Of a stretch of 64,000 bases of DNA, positions 50,301 to 60,224 are shown one piece after another. The number at the start of each line of letters is the position of its first letter. The stretch's first letter is position 1. Source of the DNA: Welwitschia mirabilis (lineage: Eukaryota; Gnetophyta; Gnetopsida; Welwitschiales); NCBI GenBank assembly GCA_051453625.1, contig JBOZIK010000001.1, positions 156,470,494 to 156,534,493 on the forward strand, in the 5' to 3' direction. Under the pieces are notes generated by a model. It saw only the letters and a program-made list of their open reading frames with translations, ran no database searches and was not told the DNA's origin. Both the position numbers and the translations under genes were made by a program.

Positions 50301-52184
50301 CTTACAGTGACTTTGATAAAAGTGGTAAATTTGAGAAAAATGTCAACTATATTAATGACCTTCATGTCATCTTCAGGATCCAAAAGTTCCACAGAATTAG
50401 AAAACCGGCGGAGCACCTCCTGCACCTTTTTCAGAGTGTTTTCTCGTGCTTCAGGTGATAGAAGGTCCTTAGGAATATAAAGACGAATAGCACAGAGAGC
50501 ATCAACCTGTCAAACACAAGGTTCAATACTAACATGGCAGAAATAGAGCAAAGGCATATGACAGTCCACAACATGGAGAAAAAGCCATGGCAACCTGTGA
50601 AAGCGGAACAGAAATGACAAGGGGCTCCCCTGGTTCTTCCCATGGGAGCAAGTGAGCTACACTTCTAGGGTTTTGATCTTTGCTGGTCGCACACTTAGTA
50701 AGAACATGAACACTATATTTGTAATCCTCAGGCCTTCCTGGGTTATCATCTACAGTAGTAAGAGCACAAACTCCAATATCATTTAAGCAACTCATGCATG
50801 ATTCTCAAACAATATTAAAAACAGATCATTTTAAAATATTTACTGGACATAACAAATGCAATGCACACTTATTCAATCAGGATATCCTTTACATTCATCA
50901 GTTCATCCTGCTTGTTTTAGTTGTTAAATTTATTGACATGAGTTCACATATACCTCCTGATGCGTCCATTCTTTCAAAGTTAACTACTACTCCCCAAGCT
51001 AATTGCTCTTCCTCTGAGAATGGTTGTTTTCCATTCTCCTTTTTAGGACATAGAATGCGAACCAGCCTTCCAGGTTGAAGAAATGGCAAACAATATTTTG
51101 GAGAAAACACAATCTTACGTATATCTCTCTTATAACTCTGATATTGTTCAACCAAAGAACAGTAATCTTTGAGCTTGTCTTCTTCATCAATCAATATAGA
51201 GTCTCTTTCTTCCTCTAAGTTCTTTATGCGTTTCTGTATCCATTCATGCAAAATACTCATAATCAGTGATAAATTAATCTGTTTACACCTTTAATAGGAA
51301 CCACTAAAAAATCACAAAGCAAGATAGAATTCATTGCACTTGGAATCAACAAACCTGAAGGCTAGGAAGAGAACGATCAGCCTGAAATTGGTAAAACGAT
51401 TGCCTCAGTAAAGCCTCTGGATCTCCATCCTCACAACGCAGTTGATTCAACAACATATTGTAACTAAGGTGGAAAGCACTGAATAAAAATAGGAACAAGC
51501 ACAAATCAAACATGTTACTAAAAAGCACAACTTGAAGAATGCAAAACTTGCTGAAGAGGTTTAAAACTTTGAAATTGAAAAACAGGAAACATAAAAGTAA
51601 ACTGACTACAGAAAATATAAATCATGTCTGCAAATTCTCTCTGGTGGAGGCATATGAATTTATTTTTTACAAGATCTCACAACTACCAGATTTCCAAGGA
51701 ATGGGGAAATGCAAAAACGGTCATTAAAAATAATCACCTCGCATAAAGCCAAGCATAACAAGCAGCAATGAACTAACAAGCAAGAGTTGATACAAAACCA
51801 TCTTGTTTTACTTTCTACTGCAATGAATTTTATATTTATTCCATTCACAACATTGTGGAAATTTGGAATTTCTTAAAAACGGGAAAAGGTTAAGCCTAAG
51901 AAGCAGTGGTAATCAAAAGAACAAGTACCAAACCTGTTCAATGGATCAGCATTTCCCTTAACCATGGATTTTGCCACAGATGGTTCCATCTTCTCATCAA
52001 TCATCAATATACAGATACCCCGTTGATCAAGCCCTCTTCTTCCTGCGCGTCCACTCATTTGAATATATTCACCACTGCTTATCCAACGGAACTTATCACC
52101 ATCAAATTTTCGGACATTCGTGAAGACCACAGTCTTTGCTGGCATGTTTAGTCCTATGCTAAATGTTTCTGTAGCAAATAAACA
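44084..52184 (-). CDS. MTR4: MTR4-type DExH-box RNA helicase, C-terminal 577 residues in eight exons (partial)
   Basis: MTR4 is the ATP-dependent 3'-5' RNA helicase that feeds RNA to the nuclear exosome, notably rRNA precursors and spacer fragments. Eight exons join with correct phases: 52,184-51,934; 51,478-51,355; 51,233-50,954; 50,749-50,595; 50,506-50,360; 50,266-50,034; 44,706-44,442; 44,362-44,084. They total 1,734 bases, 577 codons plus TAA, with no internal stop and GT-AG introns. Domains in order are the end of RecA2 ([10 protein letters not shown]), winged helix, arch with KOW, and DSHCT helical bundle ending [31 protein letters not shown] favours MTR4 over its plant paralogue HEN2. 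Plant MTR4 is about 990 residues, so roughly 410 N-terminal residues (RecA1, DExH) are missing. I did not find their exons between 52,185 and 64,000. Intron 6 of those visible is 5.3 kb; the others are 79-455 bases. Confidence 0.92.
44442..44706 (-). CDS. MTR4: MTR4 exon: start of DSHCT helical bundle
   Basis: After the 5.3 kb intron it resumes [20 protein letters not shown], then [31 protein letters not shown] and [10 protein letters not shown]. The [12 protein letters not shown] and LLSCFVW motifs are signatures of the DSHCT domain. Acceptor GATGCAG|GTATAT, donor TGCAAA|GTAATG. Confidence 0.94.
46330..46850 (+). pseudogene. Unrecognised decayed coding stretch in the MTR4 intron
   Basis: One plus-strand frame stays protein-like for about 170 codons with few stops: [20 protein letters not shown], then [40 protein letters not shown] and [16 protein letters not shown]. 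After a stop, [12 protein letters not shown] continues in the same frame. The amphipathic, leucine-rich spacing suggests a helical protein. I do not recognise the family and do not propose a function. It could be part of a transposon ORF or a retrocopied gene fragment. Confidence 0.4.
48110..48795 (+). repeat. Copia-type LTR relic with TATA box
   Basis: The stretch has the parts of a plant copia LTR. A TATA box (CCTATATAAAGAGC) is at about 48,565, and a leader includes GCTGTGGATGTTTCCCTCTG near 48,639. At its right edge ATCAATATCAAGGAATTAGG is a mutated form of the initiator-Met primer site region. The GTGGATGTTTCCCT...GGTTTT.CCATGTAAA block recurs at 57,296-57,340. The left end is a guess based on TGTTGTGAGG. 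A second partial start-like match (TGTTGCAAGGCATGCAACA) is near 49,459. Confidence 0.5.
50034..50266 (-). CDS. MTR4: MTR4 exon: returning arch stalk
   Basis: Encodes [36 protein letters not shown] and [19 protein letters not shown]. The second basic helix pairs with the stalk in the earlier exon. Acceptor GCTCAG|GTAGAG; donor TTGGG|GTATTT, leaving in phase 2. Translation through the donor gives a short false C-terminus (GYLN stop) if the intron is retained. Confidence 0.93.
50360..50506 (-). CDS. MTR4: MTR4 exon: arch domain, third part
   Basis: 49 codons: [20 protein letters not shown], then [15 protein letters not shown] and LLDPEDDMK. The IPKDL..PEAREN.LKKV block is a well conserved MTR4 segment. 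Acceptor TTTGACAG|GTTGATG, donor ATGAAG|GTCATT; phase 0 at both ends. Confidence 0.93.
50595..50749 (-). CDS. MTR4: MTR4 exon: KOW domain, second part
   Basis: Encodes [18 protein letters not shown] and [12 protein letters not shown]. Both strings match the arch of plant MTR4 (RPEDANYTVDVLTRC and GEPVVVSVPLSQI in the Arabidopsis protein). The acceptor is TACTGTAG|ATGATAACC and the donor CACAG|GTTGCC. A preceding open frame extends upstream into the intron but is not conserved. Confidence 0.93.
50954..51233 (-). CDS. MTR4: MTR4 exon: arch stalk and first part of KOW domain
   Basis: Opens with a charged helix [20 protein letters not shown], then [20 protein letters not shown] and [10 protein letters not shown]. 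The helix is the outgoing stalk of the arch and PGRLVRI...WGVVVNFE is KOW-like, the part that contacts RNA and exosome adaptors in known MTR4 proteins. Acceptor GATACAG|AAACGC, donor GGAG|GTATATG. It leaves in phase 1. Confidence 0.93.
51355..51478 (-). CDS. MTR4: MTR4 exon: start of winged-helix region
   Basis: Begins [20 protein letters not shown] and ends ADRSLPSLQ. These residues follow RecA2 in MTR4 proteins. Acceptor TTATTCAG|TGC and donor CTTCAG|GTTTGTT are clean, and the exon ends in phase 0. Confidence 0.93.
51934..52184 (-). CDS. MTR4: MTR4 exon: end of RecA2 helicase domain
   Basis: Starts [18 protein letters not shown] (helicase motif V region) and includes [20 protein letters not shown] (motif VI with the arginine fingers) and [12 protein letters not shown]. 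The 3' end splits a serine codon (AG/T) at a donor AACAG|GTTTGG. The acceptor is placed at GTTAG|TGTTTATTTGC because that keeps the conserved LFATETF residues; a later AG at 52,170 would lose them. The residues KGNADPLN differ from the usual KGSADSLN. Phase 0 in, phase 2 out. Confidence 0.88.
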
Positions 52185-53939
52185 CTAACACCAAAGTACT
52201 TTAAATTAGAAGAAAGTCATTCTTAATTTCTTTTAACCATTGATTGCTATAAACATGCATATTTCAAAATATTCTGGTGGAACTAATGTCACATTATTGG
52301 TTGAAGAAAGCTAAGAGCATGGGACAAAATTTGATTAAATGATTTCACTCCTTTGAGGTTTGCATGGACACAATATTCATAACTTAAAATCAATATAATA
52401 GTTCAAAAATCATAAAAGATTCAAAAATCATAAAAGAAACTATGTTACAAAATTATGCGAAATGACACTTTCTGCAGTTTTTAGTTTTACAGTTTTAACT
52501 ATTGGGTTTTCTCCGTTGTTGAGGTTTAAATTCAAAACAAAAAATATAAGAAATTAAGAATTAAGAATAGGTCTTCTAAATTCATCATAAGTTTAAAGAA
52601 GCAATATCACCAAAAGTATTAATGATTATGATTTAAGCAATGAAGAAAAGTAAGATTTACAATAACAATCAAGAATAAATTAATCAAGGATGAATTCATA
52701 TTGAATTCAATACAAGATCTAATACAGTCCATCTAATTAATTCTTTTGCTCCTATGTGTACCCTAAATGTAATTAATATATATCTAATATGTATGTTAAC
52801 TGTGTGATATAACTATGTATGTCTCTCCACGACTCTTGTGTCTGTATGGGAAATGGATTACAAGCATACTTTACATACTTACTTATAATAGAGTCATGTC
52901 CATTATACAACTACACATGCATTATTTAATCTAATTAAACTTGATTGCAAGTGTGCCTAACACATTTCACCAACTCATCGACCAATTCACTGAACATTTA
53001 TTCCATAAAGGACCAACTATTATCAGAGTTGGTGCCCATCCCATGTTTATTTACATGGACCAAGATTTTTAATTTGGCTTCACTACCAATCTTTGTAACC
53101 AGATTACATATATTACTAATTCAGTCTTATTTTTGTCTTGGTGCCAGCAATGAGCCAATAGGGAGTGGCATACATTATTTATGCATCAATTCACATTCCC
53201 AATGATGCATCCAAAAACATTAAATGCCAATACCATGATCCCAGGGGTACAATGTTTGTTTCTGGTCCCACCAATAAATTTGGTGCATGTCTCTAACCTC
53301 ATGGAACCAACATCCATGCTTATTGAAGTTTTTTGTTCCATTAATTTGATGGATGTCCTTAACTTCATGGAACCAACCGCCATACTCAACAAACTTCTCT
53401 GTTCCATTTTAAACTATCTCATACAGTTATAAAGGATTCACCAGAACATTTGATCTTTATAACTAGGATTAGATCAAATTCTAAGCCATAATTTGGCTCC
53501 TCCCTGATTGACCCCGTTATCAATTTCTATCCTGTTTCACAATACAAAAAGCCATCCTTATAAGCCCAACAGTCTATTCAGTTAAGCAGATCTTTTTTTT
53601 TCGTGTGTTTAGTTAAATTTCATTCACAATCAATGATGCATAATATAAGGTGTTTATGAAGCTTTTAGCAACCACATTAACAACCATGAACCTTATAAGC
53701 AGGCTTTAATATCATATCATTTGTTATGGGAATTGCACATGTACAGGATTACAAACACAAGCAGGTTGTGTTGCTCTCAAAAAGGGCTTTTTTATATTAT
53801 AACATTGCTCCTTCTCAGATTATGAGACTGCAACACTTATTGAAAGGCAAGGCTTTATTTGTCACTCTTTAGCATACTCCATCTGCGGATTCAGAACAAT
53901 GGCTATCTTAAAGTCAGAAGGACCTGGTTCCCTTGCATT
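52185..53939. other. Upstream intron of MTR4 or intergenic DNA; no exon found
   Basis: The next MTR4 exon upstream should encode residues such as GVHHSGLLP and LFQEGLIK. I searched this interval by eye on the minus strand and did not see them. Apart from a small tandem repeat at 53,271-53,406 the interval is featureless. Confidence 0.4.
53271..53406. repeat. Two-copy tandem repeat, ~66 bp unit
   Basis: Units share TTTGGTG/TTTGATG, CATGTC..TAAC, TTCATGGAACCAAC and a closing CTNTGTTCCATT. CATGGAACCA occurs at 53,300 and 53,366. Moderate divergence between copies. Confidence 0.75.
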
Positions 53940-53959
53940 ATCTAGTTCCTGCATACAAA

Positions 53960-54440
53960 TCACATGGGTTGTCTTCTTGCAATAGTTTTGGAGATTTCAA
54001 CAGCTCCAGGTAAGAAGGCCATGAAAGGGCACAGTGGACTTAGACTTCTTGTTTCAAGGCCCTCCTTTTCCATTGTCTCAATCCTGTATTGAAGCTTTTG
54101 AAACTTATTCCACAGCTTCTTACTCTCCTCCCACATACATGTGTATAAAGTCTTCTGGAAATCCAATTCATTCTGTGTAATTCTGTACTTCCTTTGTCTC
54201 AGCGAGTTGCTTTATCAAACCATCCACTGTTCCCTATAAGCACATCTTGTCAGTAACCACATTTAAGAGTTCATCTATCAAGCTCTTTACCTAATCCACA
54301 GTGCCTATTTGTACAAATTTATGGTTCTTTCCTAAGAAATCCTCATTGGCAACTTTCAGCAGAGCACTGTTAACCTGCCATGTGACCTGAAGACATCCTT
54401 TATTTCCTTTTGTTCCTGATATGAATGTATCAACGTAGCA
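53960..54440 (-). pseudogene. Unrecognised decayed coding stretch, minus strand
   Basis: Minus-strand frames read LLKVANEDFLGKNHKFVQIG near 54,360-54,300, then LIDELLNVVTDKMCL and GTVDGLIKQLAETKEVQNYT near 54,280-54,190. After a frame change, KTLYTCMWEESKKLWNKFQK and LETRSLSPLCPFMAFLPGAV run to about 53,990. The final open stretch is 68 codons (53,960-54,166). Three in-frame stops and one frameshift argue for a pseudogene or retrocopy. The sequence looks like a cytoplasmic or organellar helical protein, but I cannot name it. It lies on the same strand as MTR4 but is not part of that protein. Confidence 0.4.
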
Positions 54441-56411
54441 GCACAAGAAAACAGCAAGCAATAACAAACAGCACAAAATTATTTGTGCCATTCAACCTTT
54501 TTAGCCTACATCCATAGGAAAGAAGTGTGAAGCTTTTATTTCTTTAATAACAATGAGATCACAATCAGGAAACAGGAATAGTCTTTTAAACAAATGATGA
54601 AACCATAGGGGTATTTCCCTTTCATAAGGGAGATCATAAGAACCCTAAAAACAAGCCACACTCCTAAGACATACTTTTATTTTAAAATATCAAAATATCC
54701 CTCAATAAGACACACCTGAATGTGAATTTACATCCAAACATATTTAATTTCACACTACAATTTAACATGGTATTAAAGCAATTTTGACTAGTGAAAGGAA
54801 CTATCAAAAGTGGAATCAATCCTATAACTGTAAAACATCAATTATTTGTTAAAAGAAGTTACTTCAGTTCCTTTCTTAAAAGATACAAAGATAATCATGA
54901 TGATACATACAATTAAACATAGAATTAACAAGTAATGAAACCGTAATAGACATTATTAAGAAGTAGAATATTTATAGAAAGTTAAAACTAAAGATTGAAT
55001 TGCTTGAGAACCAAATGAAATTCAACAGAAGGAATACTAAGATCTCCCCTAAAAGAAGTGGTTTTGAGCAAAGAAGACATCAGTGTGGATAAGGTCTAAA
55101 GGAATCCAAAAGAAGCAAAGCAAGATGGAGACCAAGGTGTTTTCAAGCCACATGAACCTGAAGGTTAATTGAAGATTCGTGGAAAATCTACCAGAAGATA
55201 GCTACCCAAAAAAACAGCAGTACCAAACTATACAACAAAACTATTGGGAATGAATCACAGCACTCAAATCCTACTTAATGCTTAGTATATGAATCTGAAA
55301 TAGCAAAGTATTCAAATATTTGGGGAGTCCAGAATATACCCAATGCAATGCACTTTCTCAAAACGACATGGACCTAATTCATGTCAAGGAGATGTAAGAT
55401 AAAAAGAAACCAAGACAAAGCTTCTCTATAATCACTGAAACATTAGGGGTGATGATCATATCATCCATAGAACCAAAAGAAAGCCCTAAGGTGCAAGATT
55501 CCCTCATGCATACACTAAGTATGTGTCCATTGTACTCCTTGTTTCGTTTCAGTAAAGAAGTATCCTACTTATGTGTTAAACCTGTTTATCAGAACTAGCT
55601 AAATTGATGTATTAAATGTCCATCTCACACAAGAAATATCTATATTCGAGGCAGTGCCAATGCATTGAAACCCATCATCACAAAAGTAGAATGTCAATGA
55701 AGTTGCTAAGGATATGTTATAAAAGATGTGGCTGACAGAAACAACAAAACAGAGCAGCACAAAGTGTAACTGAGAGGTTAAAATGATCATCTGTGGTCAA
55801 GCTCAATTTGGGTTGGATGGTTGATAAATCAGTATGCTGATTTTTCATGTTCCATGTCTTTCTGACTGACCAAGGTAGGGGGCTTGTTCATCTTAGCAAT
55901 ATACCCCTTGCTTTTATCAATCCCTAAAATTCTTTCTGACATACAAAACTTTGTATACCATTCATGAAGAGAGAGGCAAGGGCTCTTGACTGCTACATCT
56001 GTCCATCCATCACCCAGTTGCTTTCTCTCTTAAGTCTTGTTTGTTGTGCCTTCACTGCAAGAAGCCCATTGTACTATTGATGCTTGCTGATTGAGTCCTT
56101 CAATGATTTCTCAATGCAAAATCATCTTGCTAGCTGGACTTCTTCAAGGTAACCAGGAAAAGAAGAATTTAATTCCACATAAGAGTGCAGTACACTTAGC
56201 CTCAACCACAATAAATCTCTTGTGCCTTTGCTGCTATTTTCTCACAATCCCATTAAATCTTTTTTTAATTTCCGTTACTTATTGCTAAGCATTTTAATCA
56301 TTGAAAATACCTCATCTGGTTAATTTTCGGCAATTCTTCAACTCAAAAACAATCATGTACTAGTTTAGTTAAAAGTTACGTTTTTTTAGCTTGGCAGCCT
56401 ATTCATCCTGC
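54441..56411. other. Intergenic DNA, nothing recognised
   Basis: No motif, repeat or RNA gene was seen on either strand. Confidence 0.4.
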
Positions 56412-57095
56412 AGGGATTTAGAACCAGATTTCACAGGGAACCAAGTAANNNNNNNNNNGTAAACTTATGTTAACAATTTTATGGAAGATACATAAAGCAA
56501 GTTACAAAGGGCTTTGACAACTGCAGTCATCTTTCTATTCCTTATCCCATTCTACTTATTCTTTCTCATAATGAAAACAACAACTAGGGAAGCCAAAGGT
56601 TGCATGCAGGTAACAAGCAAAAGCTAGATGTGAACCCAAACCCAAGAAGATTAATTGTTTGCCTGCACTCTGTATTTGAAGTTGTTGACTTGGTGGATCT
56701 TACATCCCATTTTGATTTCACTTGGCAGCATTTGAAATCTTCCATTAAGGGATTTAGATCCAGATTTCAGAGGGAACCCAATGAAGGAACCCAATGAACT
56801 TATGTGAAAAATTTTACAAAAGATGCATGAATCACAAGAGAGGAAGTTACAAAGAGCTTTGACAACAGCATTCATCTTTCCATTCCTTATCCCATTCTAC
56901 TTACTCTTTTTCGTAATGAAAACCACAACTATGGAAGCCAAAAGTTGCATGCAGGCAACAAGCAAAAGCTAGATGTGAACCCAAAGCCAAGAAGATTAAT
57001 TGTTTCCCTGCGCTGTGTATTTGAAGTTTTTGACTTGAAGCATCCTATACCCCATTTTGATTTCACTTGGTAGCATTTGAAATCTTCCATGAAAA
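56412..57095. repeat. Two-copy tandem duplication, ~346 bp unit
   Basis: GGGATTTAGA.CCAGATTTCA opens each unit at about 56,414 and 56,750. TTGCATGCAGG.AACAAGCAA recurs 346 bases apart (56,601 and 56,947), and further shared blocks include CCTTATCCCATTCTACTTA and CCCATTTTGATTTCACTTGG. Identity is high, about 90% by eye. A 10-base N run (56,449-56,458) falls in the first unit at the place where the second unit reads straight through, so the gap may be small. Confidence 0.9.
56449..56458. other. Short assembly gap (10 N)
   Basis: A scaffold-join type gap inside the first unit of the tandem duplication. Confidence 0.99.
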
Positions 57096-57169
57096 TAAGA
57101 ATTTCAAGCGACTGCCTTAAGGGGATCAAGCTTGTAACTTACGGAAACACATCCAATGCAAAAGCATGT

Positions 57170-57420
57170 TATGTGTGACGAGAAATTGCGCATTTGCACT
57201 CAAAGAGACTCATTCTTGTGAAAGTGCTCTAGGCATGCTTGTATGCCTTGCACTTTTCTCGTTGAGATTTAATAAGGGCTCTGCACTTTCTTCTCGTGGA
57301 TGTTTCCCTTTGCATTGGATGGTTTTCCCATGTAAATGTCTTGTATTTGGTTTGTTGTTCCATTGCCTTAGAAGATCTTGATAACTATGATGTCTAGAAG
57401 GGCCTTGATAGAAAATAATC
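57170..57420 (+). repeat. Copia-type LTR relic (3' part)
   Basis: CGTGGATGTTTCCCTTTGCA then GGTTTTCCCATGTAAATGTC matches the leader of the LTR relic inside the MTR4 intron near 48,640. A copia gag follows downstream on the same strand, which fits an LTR at this place. The boundaries are approximate and no partner LTR was found. Confidence 0.5.
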
Positions 57421-57649
57421 TATTGCAGGACTATGGTTTGGCCTCAGGTGATGAGGCAACAATTAAGCCTCAAGCCATGTCTAATGCACAGCAGGAAAAA
57501 AAATGGACAAGAAGACATTATCCTTGATTCACCTTGTTTCAGCAGTAGCATTTTGCCATCATGTGCAACAGTAAGAACGACCCATGAACTATAGGGGAAC
57601 TGTAGTAGTATATCAATCAACCAAGTGGTCTGAACCAGTATTATACAGT

Positions 57650-58200
57650 GCAGAGGGTTTTCGAAATTAGGATAAAGGAAGAATTGTCAATGCAATCCCA
57701 CTTGGATGAGATGAATCGATTGTTTACACAATTAAATAATTTATAGGTTACATCTCTGAAAAAATTACATGTTATGGTTATCCTCCGAACCCTGCCTAAT
57801 AGCTAGGAGACTATGCAAATGATGCTAACAAGTGCATCGACTAAAATCCCTGCCTAGAATATTGTTTATTCTGCACTTCTAAATGTCAAGAAACACATAC
57901 AATTGACTTCTGCTAGTGAGTCTTTGGGTGATGCATCAGCTGCTTCTCATAACCAAGATCATTCACAGCTTACAGACAAGGAACATTGTAAAAGTGAAGG
58001 TAAATCTAGTGGGCATAGTGAGATTGCTTGATAGTATTTTATGAAGAAATGACACCTTTGAAAAGATTGTTACACCCTAATGAATAAGAGAAAAAGACAA
58101 GATCCTAAGAAGACACAGTCAAACAATAACAGGCAGAATTTTGAGTCTAAAGGTAAAGCTACAATTGTTTTGCTTGCTAGAGTTAGAGAAGCCAATGTTT
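57650..58200 (+). pseudogene. Ty1/copia gag remnant (UBN2-like)
   Basis: A plus-strand frame reads SMQSHLDEMNRLFTQLNNL, then MVILRTLPNS.ETMQMMLTSA and VKKHIQLTSASESLGDASAA, up to SHNQDHSQLTDKEHCKSEGK near 58,000. This is the order of copia-type gag (I..HLNEF..L..QL, LL.SLP.S.......L). A degraded zinc-knuckle segment (DCYTLMNKRKRQDPK) follows near 58,065-58,105. Stops are present and no protease or later pol parts were recognised, so the element is truncated. An LTR relic lies just upstream. Confidence 0.65.
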
Positions 58201-58342
58201 CCATGTAATACTTCTACTAATTTTTTTATTATTGATTTAAGACTATCTTTTCATGTTTACACATACAGCGAATTTTTTTTTCGAGTTGAGGCTGTTTCTA
58301 ATGGTAGTCTTTCTGGGAGATGAGAGGCGTCATAAGATCATG

Positions 58343-58343
<1 letters not shown>

Positions 58344-58392
<49 letters not shown>
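58344..58392. repeat. (TC)n microsatellite, about 24 units
   Basis: An uninterrupted TC dinucleotide run inside the copia relic. It is long and perfect enough to be length-polymorphic. Confidence 0.97.
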
Positions 58393-58396
<4 letters not shown>

Positions 58397-59279
58397 TTCT
58401 GTGACAAGACAATGCCCAGAATGTTGTCTTAAACAATGTGAATCATGTAGCTCGTCTATCTGAGAATCTGATTTCTTCAGGACAGTCGGATAGTCCTGGG
58501 TGTAGGATCACTTGGAGCAAGTCTCAAACTCACTACTCAATTTGCCTAGGCAAAAAAGACTCATCACCCAGCTCAAATTAGGAGCCAACTTGGCACAAAA
58601 ATAAAAGTCACTAAAGATTCTCATTTTTAATGATTCAAATATTATTTTAACAATTTTATGATGTTTTTAGACTTCATACACTACATTATGCCATTTGAAT
58701 GTAAAATACAAAGATGCATTAACATGTTTTACAGAATAAAATCCTAGGTGAGAACAGTATGCAACATTTTGATAATCTACATTGTCTCGAAAAAGTTTCA
58801 ACATAAAATATTCAAACAACTGTCAAAAACAGTTTAAAAAAATCATGAGAACAATTAAGGTAAAGGCTCTCAAAAACCATCAAATTAAGTGTTAAAATGT
58901 AGAATAGGTTCTCCTGATAGAAAGTGATTTATGTTGGCACATGCAGAAGAGGCAAGAAGTACTAACAGGGTTTGCTCGCAGGTACCTGGTGGATCGAACA
59001 CAAGTAGAGAAGGAAAGGAGCTTTGAAGGCAAAAAGGGCAGAGCTGACTACAGAGGTGGCACCTCACTGGGGTTTGCTTTCTCCCAGGCTGTTTCGAATT
59101 TTTTTAAGTCTTTTCACCCTCTCTTCATGCAATCCCCTAAGATTTTGCAGAAATGATCAGCCCTAGTTTTCCACACTCCCAATGAGGTATGTAACTAAGT
59201 AAAAACAACATTTACAATTAGTTTATTGGGCAGACTTGTTTCTTCTAAACCTGCCCATGATTGGATGAGGTCAAGGATT
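58393..59279. other. Intergenic DNA, nothing recognised
   Basis: No supported gene or repeat. The stretch 58,600-58,900 is more AT-rich than its surroundings. Confidence 0.4.
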
Positions 59280-59309
59280 AGGCTGCTACCAAGTGGGTAG
59301 GTATAAGCC

Positions 59310-60150
59310 AGGTTCTAGTGATTGTCATGCCAGAAGGCCTTATTTTATTCCAGTTTAGTTCTGAAAAGGACAGAGAGGAAGTTTTGGCTCAGGTCCCATG
59401 GTTTTTAAACTGTGCAGATTGGCTTTAGCAAAATGATACCCAATGGCCCAATCAAGCCCTAGACTGTTTGAAATCCACCTAGATTCAAATCGCAAAAATT
59501 TCCTCTCTAGAAAAAAATTTATTGAAACCCTAGCTAGTCAGTTTCTCGGAGCTTGTTCACCTGGAGAGAGTGACAACTAGGTAGACGAGGTTAGTTCCTA
59601 CTCATTTTTGTGTTTGGATGAAGTTAGAAGAAACTAAAAATATTCAAGCCATGAAGTTCCAATTTAAGTGGGGTGAGTACAAACTCTAAGTGGAACATGA
59701 ATGTTCTTGCTTTGTGTTCTAAACACGGAAGTGATAAGCACCATGTTAGAATATGTAACATGCAAGCTCCAACATGTTTCCACTATTGCAAGGTAGGCTA
59801 CAAAATTTAAGATTACATAAAGGGGATGGCCCCATTGAAAGAGAAAAAAAGATTCTGCAGTCACCTTTTGTGGTGAATCTAACATGACACAATAGATTGC
59901 TAGCCCAAGAAGAAAAGGAAGGCCCCTCAAAGGCAAGGGTCAACAGTTTTCCTAGGCAGAACACTCTCAACAAGAACAAAAACAAGATGAAAGCCCATTT
60001 TCACCCCTGCAAGAAGAGGAGCAAAAGCATCAGCCCCCACTGGAGCAGAAGCCCATATCTAATGACATAGATAATCTGGACCAATAGTTAAAGGGTATAC
60101 CCTCTACCACTGGACCATAGAACAGGCAAGCTCTAGAAAACATACACAAC
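59310..60150 (+). pseudogene. Third LINE: ORF1 remnant (DUF4283-like)
   Basis: The frame reads LILFQFSSEKDREEVLAQVP followed by WFLNCADWL near 59,340-59,427. This matches the DUF4283 core of plant LINE ORF1 (FLF.F....D.E.VL...PW.F....L.L). Basic and proline-rich sequence follows to about 60,150, as in the C-terminal part of such proteins. It directly precedes a LINE endonuclease start on the same strand. Stops are frequent. Confidence 0.55.
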
Positions 60151-60224
60151 TATATCCAATTAACTACTGAAGATTCTATTAGTGGAAAAGGCCCCACGAA
60201 GGGTCAAATACATTCTTAATGTGG

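Noticed and set aside
50898-51260. Open frame extending past both ends of an MTR4 exon
   Set aside because: The extra residues at each end are intron sequence beyond clean acceptor and donor sites; only 50,954-51,233 is conserved.
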